This document shows positions 57,497 through 64,000 of a stretch of DNA of 64,000 nt, piece by piece. The translations under genes and the position numbers were made by a program. The notes beneath the pieces were generated by a model that was not told the DNA's origin, did no database searches, and worked only from the letters and a program-made list of their open reading frames with translations. Every line of letters starts with the position of its first letter. Position 1 is the first letter of the stretch. The stretch is from Anaerotruncus sp. MC2020 (GTDB taxonomy: Bacteria; Bacillota; Clostridia; Oscillospirales; Ruminococcaceae): positions 678,721-742,720 of the forward strand of contig KL370840.1 of the NCBI GenBank assembly GCA_000701945.1, written 5' to 3'.

Positions 57497-58534
57497 ATGC
57501 AGTGCGAAAAATGCGGTACTGAACTTAAACCAAGATATGTCGCCTGCCCGTCCTGCGGAGCTCCCGCTCCGCAGACGATAGAGGGCTTTGAAAACACTAT
57601 GGACTTTCAGCGTGAGCTGAGAGCTATAGTCGTGGACAACGGTCCGAGAGCGGTAATGAACAAAAAGCAGTTCATCGGTCTGCTCTATGACCATATCCCC
57701 GACCACGACAAGGAACGTCGTCTGCTCCAGAATATGTACAATCTGGGCGTCTTCAAGATGCTTCTCGCGGACGATAACAGAGAGATAGCCATAATGAAGG
57801 CGAAGAGCTTCATGCTCGGCGATGTCTTCCTCGCAGAAAATGCCGCGGAATTCGTGCTCGCCTGCTTCACCTATCTCATCGGCTGGCCGTATGAATCACC
57901 GATGAAGATACTCCCCGAGGACGCTGATGCAGAGCCCGAGCCCGAGAAGAAGGTCGTCCGCGCAAACATAGACGACAAGATATTCCGACCGATAGACGCG
58001 GTAAGATACCGCCTCAGGAGCAATATCGAGATAGCGGAGGGCTATACCAAGATAGAGAGCTTCTGCTTCGACGGATACGGCTCGCTGAGAACGGTCAAGC
58101 TGCCCTCAACGCTGCTCGCGATAGGCGAATATGCCTTTTCATCGTGCAAGCGCCTGAGAGGTCTCGACCTGCCCCCCTCGCTCAGAGTCATAAAGCAGGG
58201 CGCATTCTGTCAGTGTGCTAAGCTGGCGATGGTAAAGATACCGTCAGGTATCCTCGAGATAGGCGACAGCACTTTCTCATTCTGTACAAGCCTTGAAACA
58301 ATAGACATCCCCGATACAGTCAGCAGTATCGGCGCAGAGGCGTTCTCGGGCTGCGAAAAGCTCAGAAAGCTCTATCTGCCCGACAGCGTAAAGTTTATCG
58401 ATACGAATGCTTTTTCATACTGCCCTAACCTCACTATTCACTGCTTTGAAAATTCATATGTTCATAAATTCTGCCTGTCGAACCGCATCGATTTCAGACT
58501 CGTTACAACAGCAGGAATTGAAGACGATGAATGA
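57497..58534 (+). CDS. Zinc-ribbon protein with BspA-type leucine-rich repeats
   Basis: 345 residues from ATG 57497 after AGGAGGG. An N-terminal zinc ribbon (Cys3, Cys6, Cys17, Cys20) is followed by a helical domain of about 100 residues (MNKKQFIGLLYDHIPDHDKERRLLQNMYNLGVF...), a linker rich in Glu and Pro, and five or six BspA/LRR_5 repeats of about 23 residues (LRTVKLPSTLLAIGEYAFSSCKRL, LRGLDLPPSLRVIKQGAFCQCAKL and so on). There is no signal peptide, so it is cytoplasmic, unlike most BspA-type LRR proteins, which are surface-exposed. First gene of the operon with kinase, VWA and PP2C; probably a binding or scaffold partner. Confidence 0.85.
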   Translation: MQCEKCGTELKPRYVACPSCGAPAPQTIEGFENTMDFQRELRAIVVDNGPRAVMNKKQFIGLLYDHIPDHDKERRLLQNMYNLGVFKMLLADDNREIAIMKAKSFMLGDVFLAENAAEFVLACFTYLIGWPYESPMKILPEDADAEPEPEKKVVRANIDDKIFRPIDAVRYRLRSNIEIAEGYTKIESFCFDGYGSLRTVKLPSTLLAIGEYAFSSCKRLRGLDLPPSLRVIKQGAFCQCAKLAMVKIPSGILEIGDSTFSFCTSLETIDIPDTVSSIGAEAFSGCEKLRKLYLPDSVKFIDTNAFSYCPNLTIHCFENSYVHKFCLSNRIDFRLVTTAGIEDDE

Positions 58535-58575
58535 TACTATGCAAGTACATACCACATACGAAAGGATGAAATCAT

Positions 58576-59919
58576 ATGACAGAACTTGAAATTGGTCAGG
58601 AAGTCGAACTCGAATTCGGCGGAAAGGCTCAGGTTTTAAGTGTAATCGGCAGCGGCGGACAGGGTACGGTTTACCTTGTACGTTTCAACGGTCAGAAATG
58701 GGCGCTGAAATGGTACGACATAGACAAAATGAAAAAGCCAAAGGAGTTTCTGAAGAATCTCCGCAGCAATATACAGGACGGTCCTCCCGACAACAAGTTC
58801 CTCTGGCCGAAATACCTCACTAAGGAGGCAGAGGACGGCACATTCGGATATATCATGGACCTCAAGCCCGAAGGCTTCGACTCCTTCGTCGATATCCTCA
58901 ATACCTACAAGCTCGAGGTCGACCCGCTCACAGGACGCGCAGTCAAGAAGGACGTCAAGTTCGGCAGCCTCACGGCTATGATAACAGCCGTTATCAATAT
59001 CGTCAACTCCTTCCGCCTCCTCCACAGAGCAGGAAAGAGCTATCAGGACCTTAACGACGGAGGCTTCTTCATCAACGTCAATACAGGCGCTATACTCGTC
59101 TGCGACTGCGATAACATCGCCCCCGACGGCAGCAACTTCGGCATCGGCGGTAAGCCAGGATATATGGCTCCCGAGGTCGTAAGAGGCATCGCTCAGCCAA
59201 ACGTTCAGACCGATAAGTATTCGCTCGCGGTCGTACTGTTCAAGCTGCTCTTCCGCGGCGACCCCATGGAGGGCGAAAAGGTTGTGCGCGACGTCTGCCT
59301 CACAGAATCGTCAGAGCTCAAGCACTACGGTCAGAACGCAGTGTTCGTGTATGACCCGAATGACGCTTCAAACCGTCCCGTAAGAGGTATCCACGACAAC
59401 GTTATCAAGTTCTGGAGGATTTACCCCGACTACATAAAGGACGCTTTCATACGCTCGTTCACAACGGGTATCACTGACCCGACAAAGCGTATTATCGAGA
59501 ACGAATGGCAGAAGCTCTTCATCCGCCTCCGCTCCGAGATAATCATGTGCGGCTGCGGCAGAACGAACTTCGCTTCGATGTTCGTTCAGCCCAACGACAA
59601 GACCTTCAAATGCCCGAAGTGCGGCATGGAATTCGCGACGCTCGGCTTCAGCAACAGGAGCTACCGTATGCCCCTCTACCTCGGCTGCAAGTTCTACGAG
59701 TGCGAGATGATACCCGAATCCGAGGAATTCATGAAGGTCGCAGGAGAACTCGTTGAGAACAAGCTCAAGCCCGGAGTTCTCGGCATAAAGAATTGCTCAG
59801 ACAGAAAATGGCGTGCAAAAATGCCCGACGGCGTTTTTTACGATATTGCCCCCGGAAAGGGTTTCCCCGTATGGCAGGGTCTCGAGATCGACTTTGGCGA
59901 GATCAAAGCCCAGATCTAA
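58576..59919 (+). CDS. Protein kinase-like protein with C-terminal zinc ribbon (TerY-P-type kinase)
   Basis: 447 residues. Kinase features: glycine loop GSGGQGTVY (residues 25-33), Lys45 in ALKWY, catalytic loop YQDLNDGGFFIN (Asp158), CDCDNIA (Asp179, in place of DFG), and GKPGYMAPEV with the APE motif. The catalytic-loop Asn five residues after Asp158 is Gly, which weakens the case for full activity. A zinc ribbon follows (Cys325, Cys327, Cys346, Cys349), then a small beta domain. This layout, together with the VWA gene 27 bases downstream and PP2C next, matches TerY-P triads described by comparative genomics. It is cytoplasmic; the substrates are unknown. Confidence 0.87.
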   Translation: MTELEIGQEVELEFGGKAQVLSVIGSGGQGTVYLVRFNGQKWALKWYDIDKMKKPKEFLKNLRSNIQDGPPDNKFLWPKYLTKEAEDGTFGYIMDLKPEGFDSFVDILNTYKLEVDPLTGRAVKKDVKFGSLTAMITAVINIVNSFRLLHRAGKSYQDLNDGGFFINVNTGAILVCDCDNIAPDGSNFGIGGKPGYMAPEVVRGIAQPNVQTDKYSLAVVLFKLLFRGDPMEGEKVVRDVCLTESSELKHYGQNAVFVYDPNDASNRPVRGIHDNVIKFWRIYPDYIKDAFIRSFTTGITDPTKRIIENEWQKLFIRLRSEIIMCGCGRTNFASMFVQPNDKTFKCPKCGMEFATLGFSNRSYRMPLYLGCKFYECEMIPESEEFMKVAGELVENKLKPGVLGIKNCSDRKWRAKMPDGVFYDIAPGKGFPVWQGLEIDFGEIKAQI

Positions 59920-59946
59920 TTTCAGCTTACTGAAAGGATGTATTTT

Positions 59947-60789
59947 ATGAATATGGATAATATTGCCGGTGCTAACGCGGAAATGAATGCCGCTGCACCC
60001 GATACTACTGCTAAATCAACAGCAGGCGATCTCCTCGATTTCGATGACGATCCCCTCAGCGCTACAGGCGTTTCAAGAAAGAGCCTTGTAATATTCTTCC
60101 TCATCGACACCTCGGGAAGTATGAAGGGCAAGAAAATGGGCGAGCTCAATACCGTTATGGAGGAGCTCATACCCGAGATACGCAAGGTCGGCGAGGCTGA
60201 TACCGAAGTTAAGGTAGCCGTCCTCACCTTCTCTACAGACGTAAGATGGATGTATTCCACACCTATCCCGATAGAGGAATTCGAGTGGGCAAGACTCCGT
60301 GCAAGCGGCGTTACAAGCCTCGGAGCTGCTCTTAAGGAGCTCAATGCGAGAATGTCACGCAACGGCTTCCTCAACTCTCCCTCGCTCTCATTCGCTCCCG
60401 TTATCTTCCTCATGACAGACGGCTATCCGTCTGACGACTACAAGGCAGGTCTCAAGGAGCTCCAGGCTAACAGCTGGTACAAGTTCGGACTCAAAGCCGC
60501 TCTCGGTATCGGCAGCGAGGCTAACGACAATGTCCTTGCTGAGTTCACAGGCTCCGCTGATACAGTCGTTCATGCTTATTCGGGCGGTCAGCTCGCACAG
60601 ATGATAAAGATCATCGCTGTAACATCTTCTCAGATAGGCAGCAAGAGTATGACTCTCTCCGACGATACGAGCCACGAGCTTGGCGAAGAGGACGTTTTCG
60701 CAGCAAAGCAGAAGCTCCTCGGTCAGCAGATACAGGAGCTTGTCGGAAAAACAGAAACGGACGATGTTCCTTTCGATACAGGCTGGTAA
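59947..60789 (+). CDS. VWA-domain protein (TerY-like)
   Basis: 280 residues; ATG 59947 is preferred because GAAAGG lies nine bases upstream. A negatively charged Ala/Thr-rich N-terminus (1-45) precedes a von Willebrand A domain with the MIDAS metal motif DTSGSMKG (Asp54, Ser56, Ser58), GVTSLGAAL (MIDAS Thr) and LMTDGYPSDD. TerY-like VWA proteins act as metal-dependent docking partners for kinase and phosphatase in triads of this type. No signal peptide, so cytoplasmic. The C-terminal 45 residues (ELGEEDVFAAKQKLLGQQIQELVGK) are a helix that may bind partners. Confidence 0.92.
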   Translation: MNMDNIAGANAEMNAAAPDTTAKSTAGDLLDFDDDPLSATGVSRKSLVIFFLIDTSGSMKGKKMGELNTVMEELIPEIRKVGEADTEVKVAVLTFSTDVRWMYSTPIPIEEFEWARLRASGVTSLGAALKELNARMSRNGFLNSPSLSFAPVIFLMTDGYPSDDYKAGLKELQANSWYKFGLKAALGIGSEANDNVLAEFTGSADTVVHAYSGGQLAQMIKIIAVTSSQIGSKSMTLSDDTSHELGEEDVFAAKQKLLGQQIQELVGKTETDDVPFDTGW

Positions 60790-60837
60790 AAAGAACTTAT
60801 CACCCGATAAATATTACTGGAAGGGGTCCCGGATTTA

Positions 60838-61752
60838 ATGTTCAATGGTTTCAGTCACTCGGTCAAGGGTGCCAGTCATGAAAAAACAGGTCTCGTTTGT
60901 CAGGACAGCTCTGCCTATAAGGTCTGTGATGATTATGCTATTTGCGTCGTGGCGGACGGTCACGGCAGCAAGAAGCACTTCCGAAGCAATCTCGGCTCAC
61001 AGTTCGCCGTTGAAGCCACTATCTCAACGATAGACCGCTTCTACGAGGACAAGAAGAGCTTTGAGGAAAGCTTCCCGAAGAACTACAAAAAAATCATCAA
61101 GAGCATTCAGAAGCAGATAATCTCTGATTGGAACAAGCTGGTAGAAGAGCATATCAAGAACAATCCTGTCACGGAAGAGGAAAAAAGCAAGTTCACCGAA
61201 GAAGAATTTGCCGCTATCCCACCTGAATCATACTATGGCACGACCTTGATAGTCGGAGTTGCAGGAAAGAATTTCACCTTCGGCGTACAGATCGGTGACG
61301 GTACTCTGGTCGCTCTCTTCGACGACGGAAAGGCTGTAATGCCTATGGAGTATAACGAAGCCGCCCCCGCTAATGTAACGGCATCAATGTGCAATTCAAA
61401 TGCAGCTGGGATGTTCAGCGCTTTCTACCGCGATAAGCAGAAGCTCATCGCAATGTTCACTTCAACAGACGGACTGTATACATCTTTTGGAAGCGAATTT
61501 GACTTCCTCGATTATCATACCATAATCACAAGTCAGCTGAACGATGTTGAGAATTTCAAGAACATCATCGTCAATAACCTGACTAAGCGCGCTCATTTCG
61601 GTACAGAGGACGATATCTCACTCTCATGTATTTATGACAGCGAGCTCCTCGCGGAAAAAACAGAGCTGATAGCATCGGAAGTAGCGGCCAATAAACAGCG
61701 TGCAGCCGAAAGAAAGGCAGAACGCCTCAAAAAGCACGTTGAAACTGAATGA
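60838..61752 (+). CDS. PP2C-type phosphatase of the kinase-VWA triad
   Basis: 304 residues of the PP2C_2 type. Metal ligands: CQD (Asp23), VVADGHGS (Asp40, Gly41), IGDGTLVALFDDG, STDGLY and TEDDIS (Asp near residue 270). An insertion between residues 75 and 135 (KKNYKKIIKSIQKQIISDWNKL...) is helical, and the final 30 residues (ANKQRAAERKAERLKKH) form a basic helix. It should reverse phosphorylation by the adjacent kinase. Its start codon lies 48 bases after the VWA stop, with AAGGGG upstream. It is only distantly similar to the PP2C at 9.4 kb. Confidence 0.92.
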   Translation: MFNGFSHSVKGASHEKTGLVCQDSSAYKVCDDYAICVVADGHGSKKHFRSNLGSQFAVEATISTIDRFYEDKKSFEESFPKNYKKIIKSIQKQIISDWNKLVEEHIKNNPVTEEEKSKFTEEEFAAIPPESYYGTTLIVGVAGKNFTFGVQIGDGTLVALFDDGKAVMPMEYNEAAPANVTASMCNSNAAGMFSAFYRDKQKLIAMFTSTDGLYTSFGSEFDFLDYHTIITSQLNDVENFKNIIVNNLTKRAHFGTEDDISLSCIYDSELLAEKTELIASEVAANKQRAAERKAERLKKHVETE

Positions 61753-61805
61753 TACAACTCAGCATTCAGAAAGTCAAGATTCTTTCAGAAAGGATTAGGT
61801 AGTAT

Positions 61806-63041
61806 ATGGAGATCAATGCACTTTATGAGACAGCGAAATACTTTGCCGGTATCCTTAAGCAGCGCTACTCTTATTTAGAGGCTGACGCTGACGCCTGTCT
61901 TGCGCTCATAGTTGCCGATTCAGGCAATGTGTACTCAGGCGTGTCGAGCATTGCTATCAATGAGGGCAATCCCGAGGTACTTCCCGCAGAAGAAATAGCT
62001 GCAATGACTCTTATCACATCAGGCGAAACTGCTCGCCAGATGATGATCATCACAATTGATGACAACAGCTTCTTTGAGCCGAGTGTCGATACGCTCAGAA
62101 TGCTCGTAAAAGCCTCACCCGAGAACGGCAGCTGTCAGGTAGCTCTCTCCCTCGAGGAAACAGCTGCGGCAGCAAGCCTCGTTCCGAATGCGGCAGAGGA
62201 TTTCATGAGCGGCTACGATTTCGACGATACGCAGGAGACAGCTCCCGAGGCAGAAGCACCGACAGAAGATGCCGATCCCTTGCTTGCTCCTCCCGCAGAG
62301 TTCGCAAACGGCTTCGATATCGACGAGACGAATCCCTTCGCCACAGCAGGCGGCAGCAATTCAGAGGTAAAGTCGTTCTACGACCAGCCCGCTGATGCTC
62401 AGCAGCAGGGCGCAAGCGGCTTCAATAATCCCCTTGCAGGAGGTCCGAACGGCGAGCCTCAGCAGGGCTTCCCGCAGCAGGGCTATCCTCAGGGCTATCC
62501 CCAGCAGGGCGGCTATCCGCAGCAGGGCTACCCTCAGGGCTATCCCCAGCAGGGCGGTTACCCGCAGCAGGGCTATCCTCAGGGGTATCCCCAACAGGGC
62601 GGCTACCCGCAGCAGGGCTATCCTCAGGGCTATCCCCAGCAGGGCGGCTACCCGCAGCAGGGTTATCCGCAGGGCTACCCCCAGCAGGGCGGCGGATTCC
62701 CGCAGGCTTCACCCTACGGCGGCGGAAATCAGGGCTCTATATATCAGCACAGCGGATATATGCAGCAGGGCGGCGGATTCCCGCAGGCAACTCCGTACGG
62801 CGTAGGCGGTCAGAGCTCAATTTATCAGGGCTCGGCAATGCATGGCGGTGCTAATCAGGCAAGAAGCGTAATGCTCTCAAACGGAGACGGAGGAGCCTTC
62901 AAGAAGCGCCTCTCGAGCTTCCTTGATGATGACGACGCTATCCCCGAGGGCGAGAGCCTCTCAAAGGCAGAGATGCTCAAGCAGGCTAAGGAGCGCAAGA
63001 AGGTCGCTAAGGCAAACGAAAAATTCAAGAACAAATTCTGA
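61806..63041 (+). CDS. Deaminase-fold-like N-terminus with [15 protein letters not shown] tandem repeats
   Basis: 411 residues. The N-terminal 120 residues follow the pattern of cytidine deaminases ([49 protein letters not shown]), but the zinc Cys are missing (Pro60-Ala-Glu-Glu where PCAE-like sequence is expected, and no Cys pair near 92-96), so any activity is unlikely. An acidic linker (about 125-190) precedes a low-complexity region (about 195-345) with five copies of a 15-residue Pro-Gln-Gly-Tyr unit, then a conserved-looking basic C-terminus ([13 protein letters not shown]...[12 protein letters not shown]). The low-complexity part is likely disordered and could drive clustering. Last gene of the triad operon. 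The deaminase relation is an inference by eye. Confidence 0.75.
   Translation: MEINALYETAKYFAGILKQRYSYLEADADACLALIVADSGNVYSGVSSIAINEGNPEVLPAEEIAAMTLITSGETARQMMIITIDDNSFFEPSVDTLRMLVKASPENGSCQVALSLEETAAAASLVPNAAEDFMSGYDFDDTQETAPEAEAPTEDADPLLAPPAEFANGFDIDETNPFATAGGSNSEVKSFYDQPADAQQQGASGFNNPLAGGPNGEPQQGFPQQGYPQGYPQQGGYPQQGYPQGYPQQGGYPQQGYPQGYPQQGGYPQQGYPQGYPQQGGYPQQGYPQGYPQQGGGFPQASPYGGGNQGSIYQHSGYMQQGGGFPQATPYGVGGQSSIYQGSAMHGGANQARSVMLSNGDGGAFKKRLSSFLDDDDAIPEGESLSKAEMLKQAKERKKVAKANEKFKNKF
62472..62696 (+). repeat. Five 45-bp in-frame tandem repeats
   Basis: Units start at 62472, 62517, 62562, 62607 and 62652. Each encodes [15 protein letters not shown] (the last ends in GGG). The copies differ by a few synonymous changes, so the array can expand or shrink in multiples of 15 residues. 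Confidence 0.93.
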
Positions 63042-63152
63042 TATCGGACGTAAAGCTGTCCCGAACGGAGCAGCTCAGGTCAGAAACGCAGATGAACACT
63101 GCCTGTCTTCACCTGTTTATTAATATATCTTGTTTATTATTTCGTTTTAGTC

Positions 63153-63181
63153 TTGCAAAGTCTGCAAACTTATGCTACAAT
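63153..63181 (+). promoter_or_regulatory. Promoter of the last membrane protein gene
   Basis: TTGCAA (63153-63158), 17-base spacer, TACAAT (63176-63181). Confidence 0.75.
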
Positions 63182-63276
63182 AAACTATGGTTATGATAGC
63201 AGGACACATCTGCCGGCATAATTCGATAGGTCCACATTAGTTTAGTATTATTCTTAAAGTCAAGGAAGGTATTTTT

Positions 63277-63816
63277 ATGACTCATTTGCTAAATATAGAT
63301 GAAGCGATAGACCGAAAGTTTCTTATCACGAAAAATGTGAAGGGTCAGGCTGAGGCTGGAACGGTCATTCACGTTATGGATGCTGAGAACACTCCCAACG
63401 GAAGTGTCAATGTACTCTACCGTGTTGCTCGTTTCAATGAAAAGTTTCACGATTATCAGGATTTTACTGCCAAGTTTGACAGCCTCGCTGCATTCTGCAA
63501 ATGGGCTCAGCCAGACAACTTCATTGCCCGTAACTACGAAATGCTCGATATCCGCGATATCCAGCACTATATCAAGATAAAGCAGAGGAACTTCACCTCG
63601 TTCTGTCTGCCTCTTATCCTTATCTTTGCTGTTATCGTCTGGGCGCTGCTCTACTTCGCTTTAGGCGGCGTAGGCATACCCATGATAGTTCTCGGAGTCC
63701 TTCTCACGCTTCTTATCACAGCAGGAGTTCTCCTGATGCTCAAGAAGCAGAAGAAAAAGGAGAAGGTGCGCCTGTACCATAAGATAAGTTCAAACTGGGG
63801 CATCGTACTCAAGTAA
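63277..63816 (+). CDS. Small membrane protein of unknown function
   Basis: 179 residues. A soluble N-terminal region of about 105 residues (LLNIDEAIDRKFLITKNVKGQAEAGTVIHVMDAENT..., VLYRVARFNEKFHDYQDFTAKFDSLAAFCKW) precedes two adjacent membrane helices (about 108-130 and 135-155) and a basic tail (KKQKKKEKVRLYHKIS). I do not recognise a family; the first part looks like a small beta-barrel-like domain. It has its own promoter and ends near a hairpin. It could be the membrane end of the signalling island, but there is no direct evidence. Confidence 0.8.
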   Translation: MTHLLNIDEAIDRKFLITKNVKGQAEAGTVIHVMDAENTPNGSVNVLYRVARFNEKFHDYQDFTAKFDSLAAFCKWAQPDNFIARNYEMLDIRDIQHYIKIKQRNFTSFCLPLILIFAVIVWALLYFALGGVGIPMIVLGVLLTLLITAGVLLMLKKQKKKEKVRLYHKISSNWGIVLK

Positions 63817-63840
63817 TGACTCCCCTGCCAATAGCAGAAA

Positions 63841-63870
63841 ATAGCCGTAAGGAATCCTCCTTACGGCTAT
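63841..63870 (+). terminator. Hairpin downstream of the last gene
   Basis: Perfect 13-base stem ATAGCCGTAAGGA / TCCTTACGGCTAT with loop ATCC. No real T run follows (CGTTGTTG), so it is only a moderate terminator. Confidence 0.6.
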
Positions 63871-63937
63871 CGTTGTTGTAAAAAAGCGGGACACTGTTAT
63901 GTGTTATACCTATACGGAAGTATTATGGATATCTGTT

Positions 63938-63970
63938 GAGGAGGACCCTTTTGAAAAAGGGTCCCTCCTC
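63938..63970. repeat. GGACCC-type palindromic repeat near the right edge
   Basis: GGACCCTTTT pairs with AAAAGGGTCC across a two-base gap, extended by GAGGA/TCCTC after one bulged C. It is followed by AAACTCCTCCCC, typical of dispersed intergenic repeats. It may continue beyond the window. Confidence 0.6.
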
Positions 63971-64000
63971 AAACTCCTCCCCTAAAACTTTCAATTTAAA

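Noticed and set aside
57497..58534. Surface adhesin of the BspA type
   Set aside because: The LRR repeats match, but there is no signal peptide, and an N-terminal zinc ribbon indicates a cytoplasmic protein.
62472..62696. CRISPR array
   Set aside because: The 45-bp repeats are adjacent without spacers, keep the reading frame and encode [15 protein letters not shown].
57497..63041. Phage-defence island
   Set aside because: Kinase, VWA and PP2C occur without nuclease, helicase or other effector genes. A signalling triad explains them better.

Overview
The window looks like a chromosomal segment of a Gram-positive, anaerobic, spore-forming fibre degrader close to Ruminococcus (Oscillospiraceae). 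The evidence is the sipL-spoIVA spore-coat pair, four secreted glycoside hydrolases with dockerins (cellulosome-style docking modules), a membrane-anchored GH9 cellulase, lipoprotein signal peptides, consensus TTGACA-17-TATAAT promoters and strongly GC-rich third codon positions. The genus is an inference from gene content. I saw no rRNA, tRNA, CRISPR array, integrase or transposase.

Layout. 1-3.2 kb: end of a membrane transglutaminase, then an ECF sigma factor with its coupled DUF4179 membrane partner. 3.2-6 kb: anchored GH9. 6.2-9.2 kb: sipL-spoIVA. 9.4-17.2 kb: housekeeping genes (PP2C, TatD, LCP-like, SLOG, alanine racemase, a SecD-like lipoprotein, a radical SAM gene with a Cys-rich partner, ilvE). 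17.4-24.2 kb: dockerin operon GH97-GH95. 24.6-27.2 kb: enolase between two decayed transporter loci, an ABC ATPase fragment and a collapsed feoABC operon, both with intact promoters. 27.3-36 kb: ispE, an aminotransferase, an Lrp regulator, a PHP phosphatase, an ACT/UPF0210 pair, YoaK, GNAT, a NahK-like kinase and a HAD protein. 36.5-43.7 kb: dockerin operon GH141-GH2. 43.9-45.6 kb: minimal sufCB. 45.8-53.3 kb: three solute-binding lipoproteins interleaved with two membrane proteins carrying degenerate GGDEF domains, with no ABC permease. 53.7-63.8 kb: a signalling island with a DivIVA-like coiled coil, a sensory [FeFe]-hydrogenase-like protein, a zinc-ribbon/LRR protein, a kinase with C-terminal zinc ribbon, a VWA protein, a PP2C phosphatase, a repeat protein with a deaminase-like N-terminus and a small membrane protein.

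How the parts may work together. The GH97-GH95 and GH141-GH2 operons share a roughly 41-bp upstream element in the same orientation, so they are probably co-regulated; their modules point to galactose- and fucose-containing glycans. The lipoprotein/GGDEF pairs look like receptors for extracellular solutes and not like importers. The kinase-VWA-PP2C set resembles the known TerY-P type phosphorylation triads, here with extra cytoplasmic partners.

Intergenic DNA is rich in modular palindromic repeats of at least three families (GTAGGGGCG-type units, TAGCC/TTAGC composite elements, and a ladder of short hairpins near 33.1 kb). The most interesting candidates are the lipoprotein/GGDEF locus, the kinase-VWA-phosphatase island and the shared glycosidase element.
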